IMG/VR virus record: IMGVR_UViG_3300036770_006261
Span: 1-22,781 of that record
Direction: 5' to 3' (one strand)
From: a virus
DNA length: 22,781 bases
A model generated the notes under the pieces. That model had not been told where the DNA came from, made no database searches, and saw only the letters and a program-made list of their open reading frames with translations. Position numbers and translations under genes: made by a program. How positions within the stretch are numbered: position 1 is the stretch's first letter; the number at the start of each line of letters is the position of its first letter. Shown piece after piece: positions 11,429-20,650 of the stretch.

Positions 11429-13794
11429 GCAATGAGAGTTTTCCCTCACAGAAGAAGAGTGAGAAGGAGAAGAATGAGAAATGGGCACGTGAGTGCGTAA
11501 GACTCGCAACTGATATGGGACTGTATTCAGACAGTTTCTACACGGAATACCGTGAGGTGAGGACCAACATGGACCTTTACAACAACATACTCGATGTGGA
11601 TGACATGCTCGACATGTGCGATCCGTTCGGTATCAATAACGATGACTTCCCCTTCAAACCTCAGCATTATCCGATAGCCAATACGAAGATAAACCTTCTG
11701 ATGGGTGAGGAGACCAAGAGAAGGTTCGATTGGAAGTTGAAGGTGATCAATCCCGATGCGGTGACAGAGAAGGAGAAGGAGATCATGGACATCATACGTC
11801 AGGAACTGACAAAGGCGATATCCTCCGATCTTCCACCTGAGATGATGCAGAGGAAACTGGATGATCTGAAGAACTATCTTGCATTCGACTATCAGGATGC
11901 AAGGGAGCGTAGGGGAACACATCTCCTGAATCACATGATCGAGAAGGAGAATCTGAAATACAAGTGGAACATGGGGTTCCTTGACGGTCTTGTGGCTGGA
12001 AGGGAGATATACTCGTTCGATATAGTCGGAGGGGATCCGAGGGTACGCAAATGCAACCCTGCGAATGTCAGGGTGATACGCAAGGGATATTCTGCAGATG
12101 TACAGGATGCCGACATCATCGTTGAGTGGGGGTACCATTCAAGGGGGTCGGTTATAGACATGTTCCATGAATATCTCAGACCTGAGGAGGTCACGGAGAT
12201 CGAACGGATGACGATCTCGCTGAACAGTTCCAACGATGAGGCGGTAGCTGTTGAGAAGCAGCCTGATCTGCTTGCAGGGAGTTTCAGTATGGTGCAGGAT
12301 GCCAATGGCAACATGGTGCCATCATATGCATATCCTGCGGAGAACATGCTGTCACCCATAAAGGAGGACGGTTCCGTACTTGTCACAAGGGTGGTATGGA
12401 GATCGTACCGTAAGATAGGTAAGCTGAAGTACTATGACAGGAATACGGGTGAACAGCTTTACAGGTTCGTTGACGAGTTCTATGTTCCCAATGTCAAAAG
12501 GGGTGAGGAGATAGAGAAGTACATCTGGGTGACCGACTGGTGGGAAGGTACACGTATCGCACGTAACATATATGTGAAGATGAGACCCTGGCCTGTAAAG
12601 GCATACAGTATGACCAACCCTACGGGTACGATGTGTCCATATGTGGGAGGTGACTATACGATGGAGGGAGAGCCTACCACCTCTCTGATGGGCAGACTCA
12701 AACCGTACTCATACTATTATGATTTCATGATGTACAAGCTGTGGGAGACCATCAGCAAGCACAAGGGAGTGATAGGCTATCTCGATCTTGCAATGATACC
12801 TGAAGGTATGGAGATGGAGGATGCACTCTATTTTGCAGATAGGATGGGATGGTTGCCGATAGACAGTTTCAAGGAGAGCAGGAAGGGGTCCTCAACAGGT
12901 AGCATAGCAGGGAACATGAACACCAACAGATCCCCTATGAACTTCGATCTGGGCTCATACATGCAACAGAACCTTTACATATTGAACTTCCTCAAGGAGG
13001 AGATAGCCAACATCTCAGGTGTCACAAGACAGCGTGAGGGATCCATATCGAGCAGTGAGCTTGTAGGGAATACGCAACGTGCGGTAATGCAGTCGTCACA
13101 CGTGACGGAGATGTACTTTCATTTCCATGACAGGATAAAACTGGCCACATTGAAAGCTACCCTTGAGGTTGCGAAACATGCATACAGGGGAAGGAAGCTG
13201 CATGTGCAGTACGTCTCTGATGACATGTCACAGGTCATGTCCGAGACAGACGGTGACAGTTTCAGGGAGATAGACTTCGGTCTGACGATCAACACGAACA
13301 TGGAGTATCAGCAGTTGTATCAGACGATGATCCAGCTTGCTCAAGCAGGTCTTCAGAACGATAAGGTGAACTTCTCTCAGATAATGGACATACTCAGTGA
13401 TCCGAGCATCAGTTCAGTGAGACGTAAGATAGAGAATGCGGAACGTCAGAAGCTCGATCAGTTGAAACAGGATGCACAGTCACAGCAGGAGTCCGTTCAG
13501 CAGATACAGCAGATGAGGAATGAGGCCGCACAGCAGGCAGAACAGTTCAAGGCTGAACTGGCACTCCAGTTGGAGAAGATAAGGACCGATGGGAAGATCG
13601 ATCTTGAGAAGGCGAAGATGGAGTTTGAACTCCGTCTCAAGGGCACTCCAAGTGCCGACAATGTTCTGAGCGAACAGAATGAGGTCAGGAAACTCGATAT
13701 GCAATTGAAGCATGAGGCAAAGGAGGGGGAACTCGATAGACGTACAAAAGAGGCCATAGAAGACAGGAAAGAGGCCAAAAAGTCTATAAAGTGA
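11422..13794 (+). CDS. Portal protein
   Basis: This 790-residue protein directly follows TerL with a 7-base overlap. Size, position and composition fit a large podovirus-type portal of the crAss-like group. The helical N-terminal part contains YREVRTNMDLYNN. The central wing/stem has DWWEGTRIARNIYVKMRPWP and YYDFMMYKLWETISKHKG. A segment ANISGVTRQREGSISSSELVGN resembles the portal crown/stem junction. The last 130 residues form a Gln/Glu/Lys-rich coiled coil, about 655-740, ending in a basic tail. The dodecameric portal forms the DNA channel and nucleates capsid assembly. It is the last gene before promoter P3. Confidence 0.85.
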   Translation: MVSNESFPSQKKSEKEKNEKWARECVRLATDMGLYSDSFYTEYREVRTNMDLYNNILDVDDMLDMCDPFGINNDDFPFKPQHYPIANTKINLLMGEETKRRFDWKLKVINPDAVTEKEKEIMDIIRQELTKAISSDLPPEMMQRKLDDLKNYLAFDYQDARERRGTHLLNHMIEKENLKYKWNMGFLDGLVAGREIYSFDIVGGDPRVRKCNPANVRVIRKGYSADVQDADIIVEWGYHSRGSVIDMFHEYLRPEEVTEIERMTISLNSSNDEAVAVEKQPDLLAGSFSMVQDANGNMVPSYAYPAENMLSPIKEDGSVLVTRVVWRSYRKIGKLKYYDRNTGEQLYRFVDEFYVPNVKRGEEIEKYIWVTDWWEGTRIARNIYVKMRPWPVKAYSMTNPTGTMCPYVGGDYTMEGEPTTSLMGRLKPYSYYYDFMMYKLWETISKHKGVIGYLDLAMIPEGMEMEDALYFADRMGWLPIDSFKESRKGSSTGSIAGNMNTNRSPMNFDLGSYMQQNLYILNFLKEEIANISGVTRQREGSISSSELVGNTQRAVMQSSHVTEMYFHFHDRIKLATLKATLEVAKHAYRGRKLHVQYVSDDMSQVMSETDGDSFREIDFGLTINTNMEYQQLYQTMIQLAQAGLQNDKVNFSQIMDILSDPSISSVRRKIENAERQKLDQLKQDAQSQQESVQQIQQMRNEAAQQAEQFKAELALQLEKIRTDGKIDLEKAKMEFELRLKGTPSADNVLSEQNEVRKLDMQLKHEAKEGELDRRTKEAIEDRKEAKKSIK

Positions 13795-13815
13795 TCCCTT
13801 AAAAGGAGAAGAGGG

Positions 13816-13848
13816 ACTTGACATACGGTGTTAATTGAATTAATTTTG
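13816..13848 (+). promoter_or_regulatory. Late promoter P3, capsid unit
   Basis: TTGACA at 13818-13823 and TAATTTTG at 13841-13848, 18 bases between TTGAC and the -7 box. The box ACTTGACATACGG at 13816-13828 is identical to P1. Expected transcription start is near 13853-13856, only a few bases before the ATG at 13859, so the mRNA would be almost leaderless. Confidence 0.8.
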
Positions 13849-13858
13849 TAAATTAGAA

Positions 13859-15037
13859 ATGGAAGATAATCTGTCAACAGTTGACATATTCGATTTCAAT
13901 ATCGATGGTATTGAGAATGATGGTGTATTCACACTTGATGATATGACCAGTACGGACAACGCTGCCCCCATTGCTGCAGATGTGAAGGGAGATGAAGTTG
14001 TCAAAGAGACCTTTGAAGTGGAGCTTGCCGCTCCGAAGTTGCCTGCCGTGGAAGAAACGAAGAGGGAGGAGGCACCTGTGTTCGAGGTCAATGATAAGCC
14101 GTCCCCAGAGAGTGCTCCCTCTTCTCCTCTCTTAACGAGACTCGCCTCGGCACTTTATAAGGACGGTGTACTCTCTGGAGTGGATGAACAGGACATCAAG
14201 GATGTCGATGTTCCCAAACTCGCGGATCTCATCAAGAAGACCATCTCTCACAACGAGTTCTCAGGACTCGATGAGAGGGCAAAGCAGGCACTTGAGGCGA
14301 TACGTGCAGGGGTTCCAGTTGAGAACGTGATAAAGCATCACAACACTGGGATCAAACTCGCTGAGTTCACAGAGGACAGGTTCGTTGAGAACGATCTTGA
14401 TACTGATGAATCGTCCGAGGAGAAACTTGCCGTGAGGAAGAGTCTGATATACAATGATCTCATTGCACGTGGTTTCGATCAGCGTGATGCTGAGAGACGT
14501 ACGGCACAGTCGTTCAAGGCTGGTGATGACGTTGCAGATGCCCGTCTTGCACTTCAGAGTCTGAAGAGGATCGCAGAGGTCCGCAGACAGGAGGAGATCC
14601 AGCAGGCTAAGAGTGAGCAGAAGCGTCAGGAGGACACCCGTCAGCAGCTTTTCACCAATGTTGCAGGGATGAAGGAGGTCATACCTGGTCTGCCAGTGTC
14701 TCAGGAGGTTTCCAAATGGATGGCGGAGGCTATGACCAGTCCTACAGGTAGGACACAGGATGGAAGACTGCGTACAGTGGTCTCCGACAAGAGGTCCGAG
14801 GATCCGTTCAAATTCGACACACGTCTGCATTATTTCATAAAGATGGGACTGTTCGATGAGAAGCCTGACATGTCGTTCCTTGCGAAACGCAACATGAGCA
14901 GCGCGATACAGGAACTTGAAAAGAACCTTTCCAACGAAGGGGTTTATGATGGAGGGAGGGGAGCCTCTCTCGAAAGTATCACTGAAAGGGAGATGAAGAA
15001 CAGGATGTTCAATCTTCTTGACGGTGTTGATATCTAA
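13859..15037 (+). CDS. Scaffold-like capsid assembly protein
   Basis: A 392-residue, highly charged, mostly helical protein between portal and major capsid genes, the usual place of the scaffold in tailed phages. The first 90 residues are acidic and low in complexity (Asp, Glu, Ala, Pro). The centre has repeated helices (DERAKQALEAIRAGVP, RGFDQRDAERRTAQSFKAGDD) and a coiled-coil candidate around EVRRQEEIQQAKSEQKRQED. The C-terminus (SAIQELEKNLSNEG, ITEREMKNRMFNLL) could be the capsid-binding helix pair. No protease signature is visible. Promoter P3 drives it together with the capsid gene, as expected for a protein needed in bulk. Function is inferred from position and composition. Confidence 0.7.
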   Translation: MEDNLSTVDIFDFNIDGIENDGVFTLDDMTSTDNAAPIAADVKGDEVVKETFEVELAAPKLPAVEETKREEAPVFEVNDKPSPESAPSSPLLTRLASALYKDGVLSGVDEQDIKDVDVPKLADLIKKTISHNEFSGLDERAKQALEAIRAGVPVENVIKHHNTGIKLAEFTEDRFVENDLDTDESSEEKLAVRKSLIYNDLIARGFDQRDAERRTAQSFKAGDDVADARLALQSLKRIAEVRRQEEIQQAKSEQKRQEDTRQQLFTNVAGMKEVIPGLPVSQEVSKWMAEAMTSPTGRTQDGRLRTVVSDKRSEDPFKFDTRLHYFIKMGLFDEKPDMSFLAKRNMSSAIQELEKNLSNEGVYDGGRGASLESITEREMKNRMFNLLDGVDI

Positions 15038-15061
15038 TAATTGAAATTCAAACCAATTTAA

Positions 15062-16570
15062 ATGGCACTTCAATTTTCAGAATTTCAGATGTATGATGCA
15101 CAGCATTGGTCAGGATTGACATCTGCCAATCACCTGCACAGCATCTATCAGGGCCGTCCTCAGAAGGCGACCGAGATCATGCGTAGGATCCACACGACCA
15201 ATTTCGGAGTGGACCTCGATTCACAGCTCTCACAGTACAAGGTGAAATACCTTGAGACCGATGATGACTTCACTTGGGAACTTATCGGTAGCGGTAAGAA
15301 GAACGTTCCTCTGATCGAGGCCCGTCTGACCCCTGGTGGCAATGCGGTGGCAGTAGGTGACGAGCCTGGTAAGGTCGTTACCGAGTTCTATCTGGTATTC
15401 CCAGAGAAATGGTTCACGGATGAGCACATCATCGTGGGTCATAAGAATGAACTCTATCCTTTGCAGATACAGGCCGATCCGATCCCTGATGGCAGCAACT
15501 GGTTGTACCCAGTGAAGCTGATCACAGGTGACCTCGATCTTTTCGTACCTGTTGAGGAACTTGCCCCTGGTACACGTTGGTCACGCGATTGGTCACTTGT
15601 GGAGGACACACTGTCCAAGAAGGGCGGAGGTATCAACTTCGAGTCACCTTTCGGTATGCGTAACACGTTCTCAATGATCCGTATGCAGCATACTCTTCCT
15701 GGTAACATGGTGAACCGTCCGTTCGCAACTGGATTCAAGATCAAGGATCAGAAGAACGGTAAACTGGAGACATTCCTTACATGGATGCAGTACGAGGACT
15801 ATGTCTTCGATCAGCAGTACCGTCTGGAAAAGAACCGTCTGTTGATGTTCGCACGTTCAAACCGTGGTGTCAATGGTCAGTACTACAACATCGGTAAGTC
15901 AGGTCACGTGAAGAAGCAGGGTGCAGGTATCCGTCAGCAGATGGAGAGTTCTGGTACCGAGTACTACAGTGACTTCTCGATCGAGTGGTTGTTGAACGTC
16001 CTTACAGATCTTTCCGAAGGAAAACTGCCTACCGACCAGCGTCACTTCGTTGCACGTACAGGTGAGCGTGGTGCGACTCAGTTCCACCTTGCACTTGAGA
16101 ACCATGCACAGTTGTTCCAACCTCTGTTCAATACTGACCGTATGTTCAAGACGAGCAACAACGGAGGCATGTCAGGTGTATCGATGGCCTACGGTTACGG
16201 AGGTCAGTTCCTTGATTACATGGGACCTAACGGTATCCGTTTCTCCATCTCTGTGGACAGCATGTATGATGACCGCGAGCGTAACAAGATCCTTCACCCG
16301 AACGGTGGTGTTGCTGAATCCTACCGCTATGACATCATGGACATCGGTACCACCAACGGTGAGCCGAACATCCAGAAGTTCTATGTGAAGGGTTCTGACA
16401 ACATCTGGGGTTATGAGCCAGGATTCCGTGATCCGTACTCTCCTACAGGTAAGATGAGCGTAATGGCCCATGCTACCGATGGATATACCGTTCACCGTGG
16501 ATGTCAGGTAGGTGTGGCAGTGTACGACCCGAGCCGTACGAAGTCTATCATCCCGAACATCCTGTATTGA
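15062..16570 (+). CDS. Major capsid protein (HK97-type fold expected)
   Basis: This 502-residue protein fits the length and pattern of crAss-like major capsid proteins. There is an N-terminal arm with MYDAQHWSGLTSANHLH and YKVKYLETDDDFTWELIGSG. The segment KNVPLIEAR precedes VTEFYLVFPEKWFTDEHIIVG, KNELYPLQI and DGSNWLYPVKLITGD, a recognisable block. The middle contains the FARSNRG and STEYYSDFSIEWL-like stretches of the axial/peripheral domains. Codon use differs from upstream genes: Arg is mostly CGT and Gly GGT, as expected for very high expression. It is preceded by an A/T-rich start site (CCAATTTAAATG). Hundreds of copies build the head. No cleaved prodomain is obvious. Confidence 0.88.
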   Translation: MALQFSEFQMYDAQHWSGLTSANHLHSIYQGRPQKATEIMRRIHTTNFGVDLDSQLSQYKVKYLETDDDFTWELIGSGKKNVPLIEARLTPGGNAVAVGDEPGKVVTEFYLVFPEKWFTDEHIIVGHKNELYPLQIQADPIPDGSNWLYPVKLITGDLDLFVPVEELAPGTRWSRDWSLVEDTLSKKGGGINFESPFGMRNTFSMIRMQHTLPGNMVNRPFATGFKIKDQKNGKLETFLTWMQYEDYVFDQQYRLEKNRLLMFARSNRGVNGQYYNIGKSGHVKKQGAGIRQQMESSGTEYYSDFSIEWLLNVLTDLSEGKLPTDQRHFVARTGERGATQFHLALENHAQLFQPLFNTDRMFKTSNNGGMSGVSMAYGYGGQFLDYMGPNGIRFSISVDSMYDDRERNKILHPNGGVAESYRYDIMDIGTTNGEPNIQKFYVKGSDNIWGYEPGFRDPYSPTGKMSVMAHATDGYTVHRGCQVGVAVYDPSRTKSIIPNILY

Positions 16571-16598
16571 TAATGACCTACTTTAGAGAAGAGAGAAA

Positions 16599-17498
16599 AT
16601 GGCAGGTAAGAGTAAAAGCAGTGTAGAGGCGGAAGAAGGGGTTGCAACAGCAACTCCTTCCTTCTCGCTTCCACGTAAGAAGGTGAAGGTCATCCCTGTA
16701 ATGAAGAAGGGATGGCTGCCGAAAGGACATGAGGCCGAATTCCTTTATAAACATTCGGTGAACACGTACACGGTACCCAAATCATCATTGACAGGTGTAT
16801 ACATCAATCCGTTGAGTGTGGAGGAGGTAGAGTTCCTTGAGTCACATCCTGGACTGTCTGTCAATGCAGGGGATCTTTCCGTGCACAAGAAGGACAACAA
16901 TTTCTGGAGATCGATATTCAAACCGATCAGACTTTCCAAGGATGAACGTACATTGGACCTTTCGGATCCCATGGACTACATCACATACAAGGTTCTGCTG
17001 TTGAACAAGGATTCGATCGCTCCAGATGCTGAGAGCATCAACAACAAGGCATCCTACAAGTATGCCATCGTTGAGCTTGACTATGAGGACAACAAGAGAT
17101 CGAACACGGCAAATCTGATGACAGATGCCTATGTGGAGTATTCCAAGTTCCGTGAGGACAGACAGACACTTTCAGATGTACTGTTCCTACTCAAGAGTCA
17201 ACGTGTACCTTTGAGTGCTTCACTCACATGGTTGCAGGGACAGGTGGGAGACTTCATCTCTGTCGATCCAGGGAAATTCCTCAAAGTGGTCAGAGACCCG
17301 AATCTGCAGACACGTCTGTTGATAACCAAGGGACTGACGTACAATGCGATACAGAAGGACGGAACAGCATACCGTACGATAGGTGGTGACCTTATGGGTG
17401 TAGACCTTTCAGCTACGATAGCATTCCTGAACAACAAGCAGAACAGTGACCACAGGATCCTCATTGAGGCGATGGTCGCAAGATCTGAAGGGAAGTAA
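16599..17498 (+). CDS. Conserved-type structural or assembly protein, 299 aa
   Basis: It directly follows the capsid gene (28 bases) and is coupled to the next by TAATG. After a Ser/Ala-rich flexible N-terminus (about 25 residues) comes KVKVIPVMKKGWLPKGHEAEFLYKHSVNTYTVP. A folded core follows with GVYINPLSVEEVEFLES, DNNFWRSIFKPIRLSKDERTLDLSDPMDYITYKVLLLNKDSIAP and a C-terminal domain of short helices. The 'L.......PxDYIxYKVLLxNKDxIAP' pattern is familiar from proteins next to the capsid gene in Bacteroidota phages (from memory), with no assigned role. It is probably a virion or head-completion protein. No enzyme motif is seen. Confidence 0.65.
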   Translation: MAGKSKSSVEAEEGVATATPSFSLPRKKVKVIPVMKKGWLPKGHEAEFLYKHSVNTYTVPKSSLTGVYINPLSVEEVEFLESHPGLSVNAGDLSVHKKDNNFWRSIFKPIRLSKDERTLDLSDPMDYITYKVLLLNKDSIAPDAESINNKASYKYAIVELDYEDNKRSNTANLMTDAYVEYSKFREDRQTLSDVLFLLKSQRVPLSASLTWLQGQVGDFISVDPGKFLKVVRDPNLQTRLLITKGLTYNAIQKDGTAYRTIGGDLMGVDLSATIAFLNNKQNSDHRILIEAMVARSEGK

Positions 17499-18223
17499 TG
17501 ACGAACGCAGAGATTCTTTCATATATGAAGCTCCGATACGATGCATTCGCATCTCAGGACGCTCCAGGTTACGATGATCAGGATTATTCCACACTGTTCA
17601 ACAGTGCTCAGAAGATCTTTGAGAAATCGCTGTACAACGAATATGGCAACATATCACGTAAAGGTGCAGAGGAGACCGAGAAGCGTTCCAAGGATCTGTC
17701 AGAGTTGAAGGATCATGCGGTCATCACAGCTCCCTTTTCTTCTGGTGACCATCCGAACTCCTTCTTTGTCAACCTTCCAGATCTTTTCTGGGTGGCACTC
17801 AAGGAGGAATGTGATGTCACCTATACGGACAGTTGCAACAATCAGGTGACTGCACGTATTCAGGTGAAACCTGTGAAGGAAGACTATTATAACGTCAATG
17901 TCAAGAATCCATACAAGCGTCCTTACGAGGAACTTGTATGGAGAATTGACAGAGAGAGAGGCAACACTACGGCACCTCTCAGCGTCAGTAATAGGAAAAG
18001 ACATGAGATAGTATTGTTCCAAGGTGCCCAACTGGTCAACTACAGGATATCATACTATAGGAGAGCAAAGGATGTGGATCTTACTGACAATACCGATTAC
18101 TGTGAGTTCGATCCCATACATCACGAAAGGATAGCTGACATGGCTGTCGAATTGGGAATGCAGACTACCGAAAAGGCATCTTTGCAGACCAAGATAATTG
18201 AAAATTCAAAAATCATTGAATAA
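17498..18223 (+). CDS. Putative head-tail connector / neck ring protein
   Basis: This 241-residue protein is coupled on both sides by TAATG. The N-terminal helices (MTNAEILSYMKLRYDAFASQDAPGYDDQDYSTLFNSAQ) are followed by a beta-rich middle. The C-terminus is CEFDPIHHERIADMAVELGMQTTE. A closing motif of the form 'CxLxPxxHxxIVxxAVxLA' is characteristic of small ring proteins of the neck in crAss-like phages. Together with position after the capsid gene, this supports a connector that extends the portal. Assignment rests on this C-terminal motif and gene order. Confidence 0.65.
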   Translation: MTNAEILSYMKLRYDAFASQDAPGYDDQDYSTLFNSAQKIFEKSLYNEYGNISRKGAEETEKRSKDLSELKDHAVITAPFSSGDHPNSFFVNLPDLFWVALKEECDVTYTDSCNNQVTARIQVKPVKEDYYNVNVKNPYKRPYEELVWRIDRERGNTTAPLSVSNRKRHEIVLFQGAQLVNYRISYYRRAKDVDLTDNTDYCEFDPIHHERIADMAVELGMQTTEKASLQTKIIENSKIIE

Positions 18224-18573
18224 TGAGCGTATTTGCAAAAGTGACCAACTCTAACCATCTTCCTGCATTGGAGGAGGGCAGATTGAAGGTATACTCCAAG
18301 CAGTTCAATGCACTGGTCAGCAAACTGAACTCACTCTTCACCTCTGAAGGCGTACTCACCGCTGATCTTGTAGGTGATGTCACTGGAGGTGTGAACCTTA
18401 CAGTAGTGCCTGTTGCAGACCTTGGGGATGCCGCAGATGCTGTCAACACCGCAGGGAAAGTGATAGGCAAGATAGTGGTAGGTGACGATGGTCTCATCTA
18501 CAGTGCACTCGGTACCTCTGCCACAAGTGTATGGGCAGCTTCAGACGGAGCGTCCGATATTACCCCATCCTAA
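18223..18573 (+). CDS. Small virion-type protein, 116 aa
   Basis: It starts by TAATG overlap. The first 45 residues form a helix (ALEEGRLKVYSKQFNALVSKLNSLF), then Gly/Val/Thr/Asp-rich strands with TADLVGDVTGGVNLTVVPVADLGDAADAVNTAG, and a Ser/Ala-rich end. A helical trimerisation-like start followed by a small beta domain is the design of short fibre bases and decoration proteins. No family is recognised. A short palindrome (ACCTTTAAAAGGT) follows the stop before the next gene. Confidence 0.55.
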   Translation: MSVFAKVTNSNHLPALEEGRLKVYSKQFNALVSKLNSLFTSEGVLTADLVGDVTGGVNLTVVPVADLGDAADAVNTAGKVIGKIVVGDDGLIYSALGTSATSVWAASDGASDITPS

Positions 18574-18624
18574 CCTTTAAAAGGTCGGACAATAGATCAA
18601 TTCTTAACTTAAAACTCAATTGAA

Positions 18625-20010
18625 ATGAGCGCACCAAGTGCAATTAACAATTCAAAGCAGATCCTTGTGGGTGGAACCCCTTCGTCTGCTATCACCACCA
18701 CCACAATCAAGAATGCCACATTTCTGGCAAACGCTGGTGAGGTGGGAATCTTCACCCCTCAGGGACTACGTATCCTTGAAACTGCATCTCCCTCTGCTGT
18801 ACTAGGAGTATCTTTGGTAGCCACTCCAGGCATGGATTTCGTACTTGCAGTAAGTCGGGGAGCAAATGAGGCCCCTCTTGTATCGGACGTGATCAAAGGA
18901 TCTACCGTCACCGTTGCAAAGAAGAAGGCATATGCGGCAGCAACCGAACAGTCTACAGCTATCGGTTACAATGGTACAAGCGGTCTTATCGCTGATGTTG
19001 CCACATACGCAGGCGGACTTTACAAGGTAGGTGTACTTGTACATCAGTTCCTTTCAGGTACCGACAGTGAGAAGATCAAGGCAGGTTACTACCAGTCTCA
19101 ACTTACTGACAGTCAGGCAGACATCGCATTGGGACTTGTAAAGTCACTCGTGCAGAATTTCAGCCGTGAGGTGAGCAATGCCAACGGACAGAAGCCTGTG
19201 GAGTTCAAAGCAGTGGTGAATACACCATTGGCAAATGACTTTGTTTTTGATAACTCCAACTTCAATATGACAGTCACCAAAGGGGCAAAACAGATTCTTG
19301 CTGAGAATACTGGTCCTACCTATAACACAGGTACGTTGCTTGCAGTAGGTGACTTCCTACGTATAGGAACCGCTGCTGGTGCTGTAGGTACGGTAGCCCT
19401 TCTTTCAGATGTTTACAAGGTGGTCAGTATCGTAGGTACTGTGATCACACTTGACCGTGAGGTTTGGGCTGCATCAGGTACATACGTTGACAACTCTGGT
19501 AATATCACTGTCATCCCTGCATCTGTAGGTGAGGCTGCAAACTGGGGTATCATCTCTTCAGGTACTGCACTTCCTTTCGATGTGAAGAAGAAGCGTTACG
19601 CAAAGGTGCGTTTCGATGTGACATTGAACGAGAACTTCGGTTCAACCGCTGTCACTACCATCACAAGTGCATCTGAAGGTAATGGTACATATCAACAGGT
19701 TGCCCAATTGGAGAAATTCCTTAACGGGTTCCGTGCAGAGCAGTATGAGATGGGAGAACCGTTCCTGTTCAATTCAGATCAGGATCTTCTTGCAGATCCT
19801 GCAGTTACGGGTTCAGGGTACAATCAGATCTCTTTGATCTTCTCGAACACTGTATTCAACTTCCAAGGTGAAGTATCTCCTAAAGAGCTGATCATTGCAG
19901 TGCCTGCAACTACCCCTGGGTATGCTGGAGCATCTGCCGATGACATCACTGATGTCCTGGAGGATATCATTCCAGTAGCTGCTCAGGTTGATGGTGACCT
20001 TGCCATCTGA
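18625..20010 (+). CDS. Large beta-rich virion protein, tail-tube or capsid-auxiliary candidate
   Basis: This 461-residue protein is low in charge and rich in Thr, Ala, Val and Gly, as for an exposed virion protein. It starts at an ATG in TCAATTGAAATG. The C-terminal 140 residues have a recognisable layout: KRYAKVRFDVTLNENF, TYQQVAQLEKFLNGFRAEQYEMG, then VSPKELIIAVPATTPGYAG. The 'LExFxxGxxxxxYxxG' and 'xELxIAVP' patterns recall, from memory, abundant structural proteins of Bacteroidota phages. Whether it is a tail-tube, sheath-like or head-decorating protein is undecided. It ends before a strong hairpin at 20022-20062, perhaps to shape its expression. Confidence 0.6.
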   Translation: MSAPSAINNSKQILVGGTPSSAITTTTIKNATFLANAGEVGIFTPQGLRILETASPSAVLGVSLVATPGMDFVLAVSRGANEAPLVSDVIKGSTVTVAKKKAYAAATEQSTAIGYNGTSGLIADVATYAGGLYKVGVLVHQFLSGTDSEKIKAGYYQSQLTDSQADIALGLVKSLVQNFSREVSNANGQKPVEFKAVVNTPLANDFVFDNSNFNMTVTKGAKQILAENTGPTYNTGTLLAVGDFLRIGTAAGAVGTVALLSDVYKVVSIVGTVITLDREVWAASGTYVDNSGNITVIPASVGEAANWGIISSGTALPFDVKKKRYAKVRFDVTLNENFGSTAVTTITSASEGNGTYQQVAQLEKFLNGFRAEQYEMGEPFLFNSDQDLLADPAVTGSGYNQISLIFSNTVFNFQGEVSPKELIIAVPATTPGYAGASADDITDVLEDIIPVAAQVDGDLAI

Positions 20011-20021
20011 TAATTGATAAT

Positions 20022-20062
20022 GATCTGGGGGAAGGGTATCATATTGCCCTTCCCCGAAGATC
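20022..20062 (+). terminator. Strong 14-bp hairpin between virion genes
   Basis: GGGGAAGGG at 20028-20036 pairs with CCCTTCCCC at 20047-20055. Outer GATCT (20022-20026) pairs with AGATC (20058-20062) across a small internal loop. No T-run follows, so it may be a partial terminator, an RNA-stabilising hairpin or a processing site. Confidence 0.55.
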
Positions 20063-20077
20063 GAATCATATCTGCCA

Positions 20078-20644
20078 ATGGGACTTAGACCGATAATAAA
20101 AGCATGCTCTTTGAACAGTTGCACAGGACTGCGTGTGACAGATGCCACAGGTGTCTATGATGTAGCGACAAATCCTGGAGGATGGGGGTCCCCTAATCCT
20201 GATTACGATTCATCAGGTCTTGTGATATCCATGGAGATCACTGCATCTGACGGAACGGTAACACAGATAAACGATCTTGAGGATCAGGTGACATCCACCG
20301 TAACTGGTGCTTTCACCTATAATGATATTGAGGTGGATCTACCTGACGGGTGGACCACCATAGAATACACGGTTGCCACTGATTCCACGTCAGTAAGTAC
20401 TACCATAAAGATATTCACTTACTGTAAGATACAGTGCTGTGTATTCAATAAGATGCTTGATATGAGAACCTTCGACCTCTGTGAGGAGAAGGAGAAGATT
20501 GCAGCGTACATGCACATGTGGATGCTTTACAAGGCATTGCAGTTTGCAGCTAACGGTTGCAACGACTCAGCGGCATCTGATATTCTTTCACGATTGAAGT
20601 CACTCTGCGAGGTATCCACCTCTCCAGACTGTGGCTGTAAATGA
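20078..20644 (+). CDS. Cysteine-rich virion-associated protein, 188 aa
   Basis: After an N-terminal CSLNSC pair comes a beta-rich immunoglobulin-like stretch (SGLVISMEITASDGTVTQINDL, DLPDGWTTIEYTV). The C-terminal helical part contains CKIQCCVFNKMLDM, LYKALQFAANGCN, DILSRLKSLCEV and ends in CGCK. A domain of the 'TxCxIxCCxxKxxD...C...LxxALxxAAxCG...IxxxLxxxC' kind is familiar from proteins encoded next to fibre genes in gut and environmental Bacteroidota phages (from memory). Disulfides or metal binding would suit a particle exposed outside the cell. It follows the 14-bp hairpin. Confidence 0.6.
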   Translation: MGLRPIIKACSLNSCTGLRVTDATGVYDVATNPGGWGSPNPDYDSSGLVISMEITASDGTVTQINDLEDQVTSTVTGAFTYNDIEVDLPDGWTTIEYTVATDSTSVSTTIKIFTYCKIQCCVFNKMLDMRTFDLCEEKEKIAAYMHMWMLYKALQFAANGCNDSAASDILSRLKSLCEVSTSPDCGCK

Positions 20645-20650
20645 TACGAT

